This document shows, in pieces, positions 7,698-17,066 of a DNA stretch of 64,000 nucleotides; position 1 is the stretch's first letter, and the number at the start of each line of letters is the position of its first letter. Made by a program: the position numbers and the translations under genes. Where the stretch lies: contig PIVM01000011.1 of the NCBI GenBank assembly GCA_003353945.1, positions 1 to 64,000 on the forward strand, read 5' to 3'. The notes beneath the pieces are model-generated. The model made no database searches. It was given only the letters and a program-made list of their open reading frames with translations, and was not told where the DNA came from. Origin of the DNA: Gammaproteobacteria bacterium (GTDB lineage Bacteria; Pseudomonadota; Gammaproteobacteria; Pseudomonadales; PIVM01).

Positions 7698-10600
7698 TTG
7701 AATTGCAACCGTGAACCCAGTCGATAAGGGTTATAGGCGCCTCCGGCGATCAGGTTATAATTGGCTGAATAACCACTGGCACGGAAATTTATATTGAACC
7801 GCTCGGGGCTATTGCTGCGTCTGACAATCACTTTATCCAGTAGTCGGAACCAGGCCCAGTCGCCTTCCTCGTAAATAGATATATCGCCGCCGTTGACCTG
7901 TCTTAGTGTCAAGCTGGCACCACTACCCGGATTGGGGCCTGGCCATTGCATTTGTTCTGCCAGTAGTGGTCCAAACTCGTACTGAATGGATTGTCCGTCG
8001 ACGCTCAGATAAAAACCCCGTAAACCGTCATCAAGATTTGTCGGGGTCATTTTGTTGTTTGAAACTGGATTTTTGCCGCCGTTGTTAAAAAAGGATTTGC
8101 GGATCAAATGGGCTTGCTCAAAGGCCGTTAATGCTTCAGCTGACAGGCTGATAAGATCTTTGTGCTTGGAATGCACTTGCCAAGGCGATGTGCTTGTATC
8201 CACAAAGTCCTTTAGATGTTGTTTAAAGAATTTATCCAATATGCCGTCGTAACCAAAAAAGCTACCAAAATCGTTCAGCGTTATATCGCTTCGACTACGT
8301 TTATCAAAGGGGTAGCGTCCTTCGACAGCTTTCATGCAGAACTCGCGGGGTTCTTGCGCCCACTGTTGATTGATGTGAGCAATGACGCCGCCAAAGGCGA
8401 GGCCGGCGGTTCGCTGGGCAATACTTCGAATCAGCGGTTTGACGAGCATTTTTGGCTGGTTTTCTGCGGTTAAGCGCGTTTTTAAGATACTTGCCTGCCC
8501 TGTTTTTGCAACGGCTGGATCGAGTGCTTTACCACTTGATTCTATAGAGACCTTTGCCATAAAACGATAGAGTTCGGCGAGTTGGTCAAGGGTTTGTTTT
8601 AGAGGTAAGGCTTGGCTGCCTTCCGGGGCGGTGACCAATTGGTGAAGGGGATAAAAACGGGTAGTAATTGGATCAGTTGGCTGATTGAACGACTTGCCTA
8701 CGTCATCAGAGGATTCCCCAAGAATGCGTTTTAGTTTACTTTGGGCTTTGAACAGGGCGTTGCTGTCTTTGAGTTTGTCAGTTAATTGCCCGGCACCAAA
8801 TTGTGTTTCATTTTTTATTGCCTGTAGTAACTGTTGTAGAGGTGAGTTAGTTGCTGATATGGTGTTCAACACGCTCGCTGCGTCGGTGTAATTAGAAAAA
8901 GGGACAATGTCGATGTCATTCAATAAGTCTTTATATTCTTCAATATAGCGTTCGGTGTAAATTGCTTTAACCTTGTTAATTAAATCCGTTCGGTCAATTT
9001 GTCGATTCTCAGTATAGTTTTCACCATACACCCAGGATTCCTCGATCACTTCATCGGTGAGTATTTCGATATCCTGGTTCATTAACAAGTAATAGGCTTT
9101 TTTCGAATATAATGGGCGTAAACCTTCAGACAGTGATTTGCCGCTTTTTCGGATAAACGCCTTATCAGCCAGTTCACGACCCGCTTTCGCATAAATGGTG
9201 AAAGGCTCCAGATTGTCAAAATCCAATTGTTCCAGGCGACCAAACACAGTAGCTTCTAATGGGGTGCTGCTTAACTGAAGTTGGGTGCGGTTGACTAATT
9301 CATTATCGAGTGGCATGGGTAAAGGTGATGGGCGGAACGCAAATAGTGCTTCAAGATGCGACAAAAAAGCCTCGTTTTGCTCGTTCGTCAATTCTCTGGC
9401 GATGCTGTGCAGCCAGTCGTACTGGTAAAAAGCATTGACTTCATTGCCTCGAAAATGTTCATCTGATCCCAGCATCAAATAGGTACGAAGCGCAGCGTAA
9501 GCGTAACCTTGATCGACACCCGGTGCGCCGATCTTGTTTTCAGTATGAATCATCAGGCGGGAAAGTAGAGCCTTATTGAGAACTCGCTGATAGGCGATGC
9601 TGGATTGCTCTCCTATTTTTTTGCTTTGATTAAGTCCCAGCCCTGTGAGAAATGGTATGGACTCATCCGCATAAGCATAGCCGCCCGGTAAATCACGTAG
9701 CGTGTTTAGCAAGGGTAGTGTGGCGCCGGGTTGTAAATCATAGGGTGATAGTTTTTCGACTTCACTCTCGGCTGCCTCAAGGGCAGAGCGAGACTGATCG
9801 ATCAAACTTTGGTTGTTCAGGTAAGAAGCTGTCCAGCCGCCAATAAGTGCCAGCGAAAAGACTCCCACGCCTGCGATTGCAGCGATATTAATCAATTGCA
9901 GACGTTTTTCCAATTTGACATCAGTGCCTGCCAACTCACTTTCTGGGAAGACAATATGTTCAAATAGGTTTTTAATGAAAAAGCTCTTGCCCTTACTTTT
10001 AGAGCTGATGGCAGGCGCTGTTCCTCCCAGTTTATTCATCAGGCGGTCAATGGGCGTGCCTTCCTGTGTGCCACTGCAGAAATAAAAGCCGCGTAACAAT
10101 ATCTGCTGTGAGAAGCGGCTGTTTTCAAACACATCCTTAATAAACTGTTCTAATACGGGTTTGAAATACTGAAGCTGCTTGGGAAAAGAGGCAATTTTTT
10201 GTGCGCGTTGTTGGTCCCGCTCCTGGTGTAGTCGGTTGATCAGGCGTTCGTTCAGTAACATTAGCAGTTGATCAAATTCCGAAGAAAACAGTGTTAAGGC
10301 TTGATTCTTTGATTCCCCAGCTTCAAAAGGAAAGGTTGCCCCCCAAACTTGTTCTCGATCGGTTTTACCAAAATTATCAAAATATTCTTCAAAACCGGCA
10401 ATTAAATCCGTTTTAGTGATCAGTAGATAAACTGGGAAATCGATTTTGAACGCTTCTTTTAATTCCTGCAGGCGATTGCTGATGGCTGCGATGTGCTGGG
10501 CTCGTTGATCCGGTGTTTGTAATAACAGTTCCTGTGCGCTAATAGTGAGAAAGACTCCGTTTATAGGGCGTCTTTTGCGAAATTTTTTCAGTAGCGCAAG

Positions 10601-11230
10601 AAAGTTCTGCCAAGCAGCGCTATCAACATCTTTATGGCTGTCCTGAGTTGTGTAGCGTCCGGCCGTATCAATAATGACGCCTTTATTTGTAAACCACCAA
10701 TCGCAGTTTCGGGTGCCACCAATGCCTTTGATTGAACCGGTTCCAAATTCTTTTGACAGTGGAAATTTGAGTCCGGAATTCAGTAGCGCAGTTGTTTTGC
10801 CACTACCGGGAGGTCCAATAATGATATACCAGGGTACTTCATACAGGTTGAATTTTCGGCCAATCGTTTTGCTGGATTTTTTTAAGCTGGCGACGGCCTC
10901 TTTGAATTTGACGTCAAGTGTACTGCGTTCGTTCTGCGATAATTCCTGTGACGAATCAACTTGGTTGGCGTCATCTTTGTTTTTGGTAAACAAATCCTTA
11001 AGAAAACCGCTTTCCTCATTTTTTGCCTTGATTATCGAGAAGGCTTTGATTGCACCCCAGATCAGTATGACAAATAGAATCAGTAACCAGCGATTGAGTG
11101 CAGATTCCAGTGGTTTCCAATCGGCGATGGCAATGAGCGGACCCACAAAATAAATCACAAACCCTATGGCAAGCAGGCATAGAATGATCAGGGTCCAGCT
11201 ATTAAAAATGAGTGCTTTGACTTTCTTCAT
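7679..11230 (-). CDS. tssM: T6SS inner-membrane complex protein TssM (IcmF)
   Basis: The 1183-residue length is usual for TssM. Two membrane helices lie at about residues 8-60 and a third near 450-470. Between them is a GTPase-like cytoplasmic domain with a Walker A GPPGSGKTT at 139-147 and a Walker B-like VIIDTAGRY. The large periplasmic C-terminal region ends in the IcmF/DotU-binding part with the TssJ-contacting domain (residues 980-1183). TssM forms the envelope-spanning channel with TssL and TssJ, which sit in the same operon. The intact Walker A suggests nucleotide binding, which not all TssM proteins keep. Confidence 0.97.
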   Translation of the reverse strand: MKKVKALIFNSWTLIILCLLAIGFVIYFVGPLIAIADWKPLESALNRWLLILFVILIWGAIKAFSIIKAKNEESGFLKDLFTKNKDDANQVDSSQELSQNERSTLDVKFKEAVASLKKSSKTIGRKFNLYEVPWYIIIGPPGSGKTTALLNSGLKFPLSKEFGTGSIKGIGGTRNCDWWFTNKGVIIDTAGRYTTQDSHKDVDSAAWQNFLALLKKFRKRRPINGVFLTISAQELLLQTPDQRAQHIAAISNRLQELKEAFKIDFPVYLLITKTDLIAGFEEYFDNFGKTDREQVWGATFPFEAGESKNQALTLFSSEFDQLLMLLNERLINRLHQERDQQRAQKIASFPKQLQYFKPVLEQFIKDVFENSRFSQQILLRGFYFCSGTQEGTPIDRLMNKLGGTAPAISSKSKGKSFFIKNLFEHIVFPESELAGTDVKLEKRLQLINIAAIAGVGVFSLALIGGWTASYLNNQSLIDQSRSALEAAESEVEKLSPYDLQPGATLPLLNTLRDLPGGYAYADESIPFLTGLGLNQSKKIGEQSSIAYQRVLNKALLSRLMIHTENKIGAPGVDQGYAYAALRTYLMLGSDEHFRGNEVNAFYQYDWLHSIARELTNEQNEAFLSHLEALFAFRPSPLPMPLDNELVNRTQLQLSSTPLEATVFGRLEQLDFDNLEPFTIYAKAGRELADKAFIRKSGKSLSEGLRPLYSKKAYYLLMNQDIEILTDEVIEESWVYGENYTENRQIDRTDLINKVKAIYTERYIEEYKDLLNDIDIVPFSNYTDAASVLNTISATNSPLQQLLQAIKNETQFGAGQLTDKLKDSNALFKAQSKLKRILGESSDDVGKSFNQPTDPITTRFYPLHQLVTAPEGSQALPLKQTLDQLAELYRFMAKVSIESSGKALDPAVAKTGQASILKTRLTAENQPKMLVKPLIRSIAQRTAGLAFGGVIAHINQQWAQEPREFCMKAVEGRYPFDKRSRSDITLNDFGSFFGYDGILDKFFKQHLKDFVDTSTSPWQVHSKHKDLISLSAEALTAFEQAHLIRKSFFNNGGKNPVSNNKMTPTNLDDGLRGFYLSVDGQSIQYEFGPLLAEQMQWPGPNPGSGASLTLRQVNGGDISIYEEGDWAWFRLLDKVIVRRSNSPERFNINFRASGYSANYNLIAGGAYNPYRLGSRLQFKCPNTI

Positions 11231-11374
11231 AGTGTTCTGGCTTTGTTAGTCCGTAACTATTCAGCATAAAAATATGCTGTTGTTTTGGTTTTCCAGCTTG
11301 GTTTGAAAACCCGAGCTGCAATAGTGGTTGAATTTTTAGTTGCTGAATTTTCATCTTGTCCCATGATTGTTCAA

Positions 11375-12688
11375 TCAGTTAAGGACAGTAATTTCGACGC
11401 GCCTGTTTTTTGCTCTATTTTCTTTCGTATTGTTTTCAACCAGAGGTTGGAGATCTGCTCTTCCTTCAATGGTGATACTTCGATTGGGCATAGATTGCTG
11501 GACCAGGTCTGCGACAGACTCTGCACGCTTTTTGGATAAATCCAAGTTACTGGGGAAAGCGAGCGTCCTAATGGGTATATTATCGCTGTGTCCGACAATC
11601 AGCAGGTTGCCTGAAGTTTGCTCCAGTGCCTTGATGATTCTCTGAATCAGGGTGCTGTTGACCAGCTGAGCGCTACCTGAGTCAAACAAGCCATCACCGA
11701 ACAAAATAAATTTGATGCCTTCGTGAGATTTTTGAATGTCGATACGGCCTTCTGACATATCCTTGGCCAGTAAATCCATCCAGGAGCCAGTCTCTGCAAG
11801 CACCGTGTCGTCTGCACGTTGTTTCTTAATTAACTGTGGCATATTCAGACCAAGCGCACTGGCTTTAATGGCGACTGGATCGGAATGGGAGTTAATGTCA
11901 AAGAGCAGGCTTGTGTATACCAGCAACAATATAGCCACAGACGCGGCTGCAGTGAGCAGCAGTGCTTTGCCTTGTGTCAGAGGACTTTTTTCTGTATTAA
12001 CGCCTTCGGTGACTTTTGATAGCGGTAGATCCTGATGTTGTCGAACCTGACGAATTTGGTGGTATAGATTTTCCTGATAACTGCTGAGATGACTGGCACC
12101 ATCAGCTTGCATACGGTATTTACCCAGATAGCCAAGAGACAGGCAGACATAGCCTAATTCAATCAGATCAATGTAGCGGGCGCTTTGTTGTTCCACTTTA
12201 TTGAGAATGTCAAAAAACTTGGCGCCACCCTGTGCTTCTTTTTGAAAGAAACTGAGTAAAGAATGGGTGGTCCAGCGGCTAGTGGCCCCCCAGGGTGTAT
12301 TGACTATCATCTCGTCAATAAACGAGCACAGCATATAGCGGCAGGTAACAATGACTTCATCATCCTGACCACTTTGGCGCAGATTTTCACAAATCGTCTT
12401 AATCTGCATAACAAGCTCGTTGAACAGCTGGTCTACGTCAGGTGCGACACTCAGTGTGCGAAGCTGTGCAGCATAGGTCATGATGGTTTGGCAATTGCCA
12501 AGAATAGGATTTTTTTCTGCACTTTTCAGATAAGATAAAGAAGGTGGTTTGATGCTGCCTGCTTGTGAGTGGATGTTAGCGCCGGGCTTAGGCATCTGAG
12601 GTGCATTGGGTTGACCCCTGCCACCGGGCGTAGGCAATATGACGGTTTTGTCAGATTGTGAGGGTTTAAAAAAATCGTCATCGGACAT
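11375..12688 (-). CDS. tssL: T6SS TssL (DotU) with C-terminal OmpA-like peptidoglycan-binding domain
   Basis: The 437-residue product starts with a proline-rich leader, followed by the cytoplasmic DotU domain (about 60-225) and a membrane helix near 235-255 (ALLLTAAASVAILLLVY). A periplasmic OmpA-like domain closes it (about 310-437), with GHSDNIPIRT and NLDLSKKRAESVADLV. The fused OmpA module makes this an extended-type TssL that anchors the membrane complex to peptidoglycan itself, without a separate TagL. The final AKNRRVEITVLN is the typical OmpA end. It sits between tssK and tssM. Confidence 0.96.
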   Translation of the reverse strand: MSDDDFFKPSQSDKTVILPTPGGRGQPNAPQMPKPGANIHSQAGSIKPPSLSYLKSAEKNPILGNCQTIMTYAAQLRTLSVAPDVDQLFNELVMQIKTICENLRQSGQDDEVIVTCRYMLCSFIDEMIVNTPWGATSRWTTHSLLSFFQKEAQGGAKFFDILNKVEQQSARYIDLIELGYVCLSLGYLGKYRMQADGASHLSSYQENLYHQIRQVRQHQDLPLSKVTEGVNTEKSPLTQGKALLLTAAASVAILLLVYTSLLFDINSHSDPVAIKASALGLNMPQLIKKQRADDTVLAETGSWMDLLAKDMSEGRIDIQKSHEGIKFILFGDGLFDSGSAQLVNSTLIQRIIKALEQTSGNLLIVGHSDNIPIRTLAFPSNLDLSKKRAESVADLVQQSMPNRSITIEGRADLQPLVENNTKENRAKNRRVEITVLN

Positions 12689-12694
12689 AAGTGT

Positions 12695-14023
12695 TTATTC
12701 CTTTATAGCCCAAAACTCAAGTTCAAGGCCGGAGTAGTCACCGCTGATATGCAAAGCGAAACCGCTGGAATTTTTTAGCTCACTCCAAGTGGTGCTGCCT
12801 CGGTCTAGTTGGAAATAGACAAAGCCGGAGTGATAGGGGATTTTTCTTGGTGCAACAGGAAGTGGCGTAATAGCAATGCCAGAGAGACCAGACATAATCA
12901 AATCCCTGATTTTCTCAACCGAGGATATCTTGATTTGGTTGGGGAAGGTCTTGCGCAGTTCTTCGGCAGTGGTATTGGCTTTGACGGCGAGCACAAAAAT
13001 ATTGTTTTCGATGAGCGCAGGGTCTTCAATCAATGCCCGATAGATGCCGTATTTGGGATCTTTTAAGGGGAGATTGGTCGCCTGTGGATCAATCAGCATG
13101 GACAGTTGGTCTTTCAATTTGCCAATGACGTCATCAAAGCTATCCGACAACTTGTCGTGACGGTAAAGACTGAATGCAGTTGGCTTGCGTGGTTCGTTGA
13201 AAGTTGATAGCTCTCCTGCAAGCTTAATGATATTGCGGTAAAAGTCTTCGGGGTGTAAATAGGGTAGATGACTTAAATGTTGGAACAGGGGAATATTGCG
13301 ATTAATAGTTTGTAGCATGAGAAAATCGGCTACTTCCGCTGCACCTCCTGTGCCACTGGCTGTAACCCGTGCGGATAAGTTATTGGCACGATGTTCAAGC
13401 AGTCCGGCCAATTCCGACAGGTAATTTTTCAGGCTGGGTGAATTATCAACGTTGAGAGATGGCGCAATAAATCGTTTGTTTAACACCAGTTGCTTGTCTT
13501 TGCTGCATTCGACAATATGGGCAACGGCGATGCAGCAGTAATCTGAACGTTTGTCTTCTTCCAACAGCAAAGAGAAATTGAGCTTAGCAACCTCCATTAA
13601 ATTGGTTTGCTGAGTGTTGCTGGCGACATCTGGCATTTCATCCTGTTGGGTTTTGTAACGATAAATCCCTGTTTCGGTGTCATGTGCCTGGTATTCGCGG
13701 TTGAGTGATCTTACCGGCAGTGACAGGTAGATAGTTTGATCTGCAACACCTTCCTCAAAATCTCTTGGAGAGGGTGCAGGGTAGTCTTTAGGAATAGAGA
13801 AGGGCGTGCCATCAGGCAGGATGCCGCTGGCGGACGAGATGGCAAATTTGCCAATGTTGAGTAAATCCTGGTCAATTGATAGGTCAAAAAAGCCCCAGCG
13901 GTAAGCGCTGCTGAACTGATGTGATTGATCGATGTAATGTTCGAGATAACGTTCCTGTTGTTGGAAATGAACGGGTTTAACAAATAGTCCTTCCGACCAT
14001 ATTGTTTTGTTGTTCCAGGTCAT
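12695..14023 (-). CDS. tssK: T6SS baseplate protein TssK
   Basis: The 442-residue product opens with TssK-type features: WSEGLFVKPVHFQQQERYLE, then a two-domain shoulder and neck region. TssK trimers connect the TssFGE wedge to the TssL/TssM membrane complex. The length is normal. Only 6 bp separate its stop from the tssL start, so the two are co-transcribed. Confidence 0.96.
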   Translation of the reverse strand: MTWNNKTIWSEGLFVKPVHFQQQERYLEHYIDQSHQFSSAYRWGFFDLSIDQDLLNIGKFAISSASGILPDGTPFSIPKDYPAPSPRDFEEGVADQTIYLSLPVRSLNREYQAHDTETGIYRYKTQQDEMPDVASNTQQTNLMEVAKLNFSLLLEEDKRSDYCCIAVAHIVECSKDKQLVLNKRFIAPSLNVDNSPSLKNYLSELAGLLEHRANNLSARVTASGTGGAAEVADFLMLQTINRNIPLFQHLSHLPYLHPEDFYRNIIKLAGELSTFNEPRKPTAFSLYRHDKLSDSFDDVIGKLKDQLSMLIDPQATNLPLKDPKYGIYRALIEDPALIENNIFVLAVKANTTAEELRKTFPNQIKISSVEKIRDLIMSGLSGIAITPLPVAPRKIPYHSGFVYFQLDRGSTTWSELKNSSGFALHISGDYSGLELEFWAIKE

Positions 14024-14178
14024 TATCGTTGATCCTATTCAGTCATTGTCTGCTTGAGTATTATAAATTGTAAGGTTAACAATTACCTGGCTTCTATCCA
14101 AAAACTCGCCGAGAAGCGTCTGCTCTGTTATTACGCTGTGCAGGCTCCTGGGGAAGACAGAGAGATACAGAAGTATAT

Positions 14179-14724
14179 TCAGTCATCGCCAACATCAATC
14201 TCAATCGATAGTCTTTCCGCTGAGATGAGAATGGGATCCCACAAGCCGTTGCCAAAGCAAAAAAAGCATTTATCTGGTACGGCTTTGATGTCTCGCCATT
14301 TGGCTCCCTGCAAGTTTCGATAGGCAGCGACCGCGCCAATATATTTCATGCCCAGGGGTACTTCTTCAGCTAGTTCAATGGATTGCCCCGGTAAAATTTG
14401 ATGTGAGCTAATATGTAGGATGTCTTCTCCTAGCGCCTTGTCTGGGCTTTGGAATAGATCTTTAAAGCTGGCTTGCGAAAATTGTTTGTCAGATACGAGG
14501 TAATATACTTTGATGTTAACAGGGCGGTATTCGCCCTTGATAGTGGGATTCAGGACAGTCGTTGCTGCTATCGCGCCTTCAACATTCATGGGTTTGGATT
14601 TGTTGCTGCCGCAGGCAACTAGCGTCAGAGCCATGCTAAGCACAAGCGCCAGCTTCAGTGTGTTTTTGCATAGGCTGCTGGGGTGTAAGAGTTCTATCGT
14701 TTTCATGGCGTTTCTTTTCATCAC
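14179..14724 (-). CDS. tssJ: T6SS outer-membrane lipoprotein TssJ
   Basis: A lipoprotein signal runs to a lipobox around TLVACGS (Cys near residue 39), followed by a small beta-sandwich domain of about 140 residues with INIKVYYLVS-like strands and the PGQSIELAEEVPLGMKYIGAVAAYR stretch typical of TssJ. TssJ anchors TssM to the outer membrane. Several Met codons cluster at the start (14724, 14721, 14706); an AGG lies just before the first pair. A 155-bp gap separates it from tssK, unusually wide for this operon, and it shows no gene. Confidence 0.93.
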   Translation of the reverse strand: MMKRNAMKTIELLHPSSLCKNTLKLALVLSMALTLVACGSNKSKPMNVEGAIAATTVLNPTIKGEYRPVNIKVYYLVSDKQFSQASFKDLFQSPDKALGEDILHISSHQILPGQSIELAEEVPLGMKYIGAVAAYRNLQGAKWRDIKAVPDKCFFCFGNGLWDPILISAERLSIEIDVGDD

Positions 14725-14752
14725 CTTTTCTTTCCATCACTTTTTAATTGCT

Positions 14753-16468
14753 TTAACTGTCTGATTTTTTCTGGTGGGATATGTGCGTTTCATAGCCTTT
14801 TACAAAGTCTTCACCGAACATGTCCAGAAATGAGTCGCTGGAGTTTTCCATGCACAACTGGAACACTTCTTTGTAATATTCCCATTTTTTTGCAGGGCTG
14901 ATTTTTCCAAACACGTTTTTCCGGCTTTCCATGTTATTAATCTGTGTTTCGATAGCTTCGGGGCTCAGTCGCCGCAACAGACCGTTCAGGCCAGCCTGGA
15001 TGCCAGTGATTAATGCTGCTTCATGTTGAGTAATATCTTCAAATACTTGTTTGACAGAATCGGAGGGCTTGAGAAATCCGGGACGTTGACTAACAAATAA
15101 ATTATGAATAGCGTCCTGCATATTGATGGAGAACTTAATGGGATTGTTTTCCACCGGCTGCAATATTGTTTGAGAAGCCCGTAACTCGTTTTTGACTTCA
15201 GACCTGGACTGAAGAGTTGCTAATACACCGGATAGGATGTCCGGCATTAAGGCCAACCACTGATCAACAAGATAGAGGTCTTCAAGCAAAGCTGGGTCCA
15301 AGCCATTGGCTTTGAAGGAGGCAGTGGCAAGTTGTAGTGGATTATCCAGCTTTTGACTTACACCGACAAGATCATCCTTATTACTTTGAAGCGGCGGAGG
15401 GTTATCCGGCTTTTTAGTTTTTATGTCAGCGTTTGGTACCGAGGAAATGGGGTCAGCCAGCAGCTGATCAGCTTGCTTTGCTGTTGTTTCCTGTGCTTGT
15501 TGGCTTTCGCTCGTTGCATGAACGTGTGTTGGAGGTGTTGGTGATTCCGACTCCTGTGGCATTGCAATCGGATCCGGTGATTCAGATGCCGTCAGAGGAG
15601 AGACCTCTTCAGCATCATGCTCCAATTTATCGTTAAGTGAAAAAGACGGAGCGACCAGAGTTTCATTAGATGCAGTATCAGCAACATCGAGTGGTTCGCT
15701 AATATTCGGTATGTCTTCTTTATCCGTCTCGTTGATTTGTTCTATAGCGCGGGTAGTTTCTGCTGGCGGTGGTTCTTGGAGGTCAAATGGTTCTATCGGT
15801 GCAAAGCTGGTTGTGTCCCAGTTTTCAGGTATCGCCGACGATTCTTGGTCGAGGGGACTTCCCTGGTCTGTTGCCTGGTGAGTTGACGGTGCCACAAAGA
15901 CATCGTTAACAAACGGTCTTGGTTGTGACTCTGTTTCAAGGACATCATCGTCAAACAATGATTCCGGTAAATCCAGTGTCTGGGGTGCATTTTGATGAGT
16001 GCTGCTAGTGCCGAGCAGATCCAGCGGGTCTGTTGCATCTATGTTACTTGATGCCATAAGGCCATTGTTCGTTTCTGCAGCAGAGGCAAACGGATCGCTT
16101 GTGGACGAAAAAAAGTCAGCTGGAGGCTCTGTGGGTTGCTCTTGATTTAATTGTAGCTGAATCAGGTATTCGCCAATTGCAAACTGACTCACATGGCTCA
16201 ACGAAGCTGTATTCCCATTACCTAGCGGCTCACTTGCGTTATCCAGGAAGACGCCATTCGAGGAGGTGTCAGTGATAAAAAACTCGTCGTTTTGGCAACT
16301 AATCAAGGCGTGATGCGATGAAATAAATTTGTCTGGGTCGGGTAGCACCCAGTCATTTTCCCAAGATCTACCAATGGAGCCGCCATTGCTCTCAAATGTT
16401 TTGCTGGCCTCGTCCCCCATTAATTCGCGTTGAGTGCTGACGATCTGTAGAGCTAATTTATTCATCAT
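14753..16468 (-). CDS. T6SS FHA-domain scaffold protein (Fha/TagH type)
   Basis: The 571-residue product has an N-terminal forkhead-associated domain (about 10-110): GSIGRSWENDWVLPDPDKFISSHHALI contains the conserved GR, SxxH and later N residues for phosphothreonine binding. A long acidic, Pro/Ser/Thr-rich linker (about 115-385) follows. The C-terminal T6SS-FHA domain (about 390-571) includes PIKFSINMQDAI and FLDMFGEDFVKGYE. In Pseudomonas, Fha1 is the target of PpkA/PppA control. It is the first gene of the minus-strand operon, so it is probably transcribed from the divergent region next to it. Confidence 0.93.
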   Translation of the reverse strand: MMNKLALQIVSTQRELMGDEASKTFESNGGSIGRSWENDWVLPDPDKFISSHHALISCQNDEFFITDTSSNGVFLDNASEPLGNGNTASLSHVSQFAIGEYLIQLQLNQEQPTEPPADFFSSTSDPFASAAETNNGLMASSNIDATDPLDLLGTSSTHQNAPQTLDLPESLFDDDVLETESQPRPFVNDVFVAPSTHQATDQGSPLDQESSAIPENWDTTSFAPIEPFDLQEPPPAETTRAIEQINETDKEDIPNISEPLDVADTASNETLVAPSFSLNDKLEHDAEEVSPLTASESPDPIAMPQESESPTPPTHVHATSESQQAQETTAKQADQLLADPISSVPNADIKTKKPDNPPPLQSNKDDLVGVSQKLDNPLQLATASFKANGLDPALLEDLYLVDQWLALMPDILSGVLATLQSRSEVKNELRASQTILQPVENNPIKFSINMQDAIHNLFVSQRPGFLKPSDSVKQVFEDITQHEAALITGIQAGLNGLLRRLSPEAIETQINNMESRKNVFGKISPAKKWEYYKEVFQLCMENSSDSFLDMFGEDFVKGYETHISHQKKSDS

Positions 16469-16809
16469 CCTGTGGGCGGAGCTGTCTTAGTCATTGTTTT
16501 CGGGCTTGGTTTGAATGCAACGAATCATAATACAATAATGATTTGCTTACACATAATTTCTACGAGAAGGTCTGGAGAGTACTCACTATGATGAGCATTC
16601 AAACTAAAATGGGCTGAACGCGTCTATTGAATAAATTTTATTAATTAGGATTATCGAGTGACACATTAAATACATTGTGAACGACTAATTGTTGAACAGG
16701 GGTGTTGTGTTATTGGTTCTTTTAGTTTGTTTTATTCTATTGATGGACTATATAGTGAGGTAAACAGCAATAAGGTTGGTCGCGTCTTCGCATAATATAT
16801 GAACATTGG

Positions 16810-16837
16810 TTGACAAGACAGCAGCGACAGATAGTAT
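16810..16837 (+). promoter_or_regulatory. Candidate sigma-70 promoter for the tssA operon
   Basis: A perfect -35 hexamer TTGACA (16810-16815) is followed after 16 bp by TAGTAT (16832-16837), a 4/6 match to TATAAT. It lies about 230 bp upstream of tssA on the same strand. This is a consensus match only. Confidence 0.4.
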
Positions 16838-16953
16838 ATGAATCCCGTCATTTATGATCAGGTTAAATAATTGATGAATGGCATGCACCTCCTGTCACGA
16901 TAAGAATATAATCCTGTTCGTTTGTAATTTGAGCGGGCGTTATTGATGTATGC

Positions 16954-16974
16954 CGCATGCATTATTTTCATGCG
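16954..16974. repeat. Inverted repeat, possible operator
   Basis: CGCATG (16954-16959) and CATGCG (16969-16974) flank 9 AT-rich bases, downstream of the candidate promoter and about 90 bp before tssA. It is palindromic like a dimeric repressor site, but no regulator can be assigned. Confidence 0.35.
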
Positions 16975-17066
16975 TGTTTAGTACGAGGCATTTACAAAGG
17001 ACTGTATAAGATATTTATATATTTATTTAGTTGAACTGAAAAGGATGAGAGGGGAAAGCAATTCTA

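Larger units (their letters stand above)
16469..17066. promoter_or_regulatory. Divergent control region between the two T6SS operons
   Basis: No gene was seen in these 598 AT-rich bases, which must hold promoters for both T6SS operons. Visible elements are a GTGACA (16658-16663) and a TGTCAC (16893-16898), both half-motifs shared with the vgrG and hcp2 upstream sites; an inverted repeat CGCATG-N9-CATGCG at 16954-16974; a sigma-70-like promoter near 16810; and a weak sigma-54-like GG-N10-GC at 16778-16791. The last is too poor to call. Confidence 0.6.

Noticed and set aside
16777..16793. Sigma-54-like GG-N10-GC before tssA
   Set aside because: Only the GG and GC dinucleotides fit; the surrounding -24 bases (TCGC in place of CACG) are poor, so it was not called as a promoter.
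16879..16896. TGGCATG followed by TCCTG in the tssA control region
   Set aside because: The -24 half is good, but the -12 GC is absent at the required spacing.
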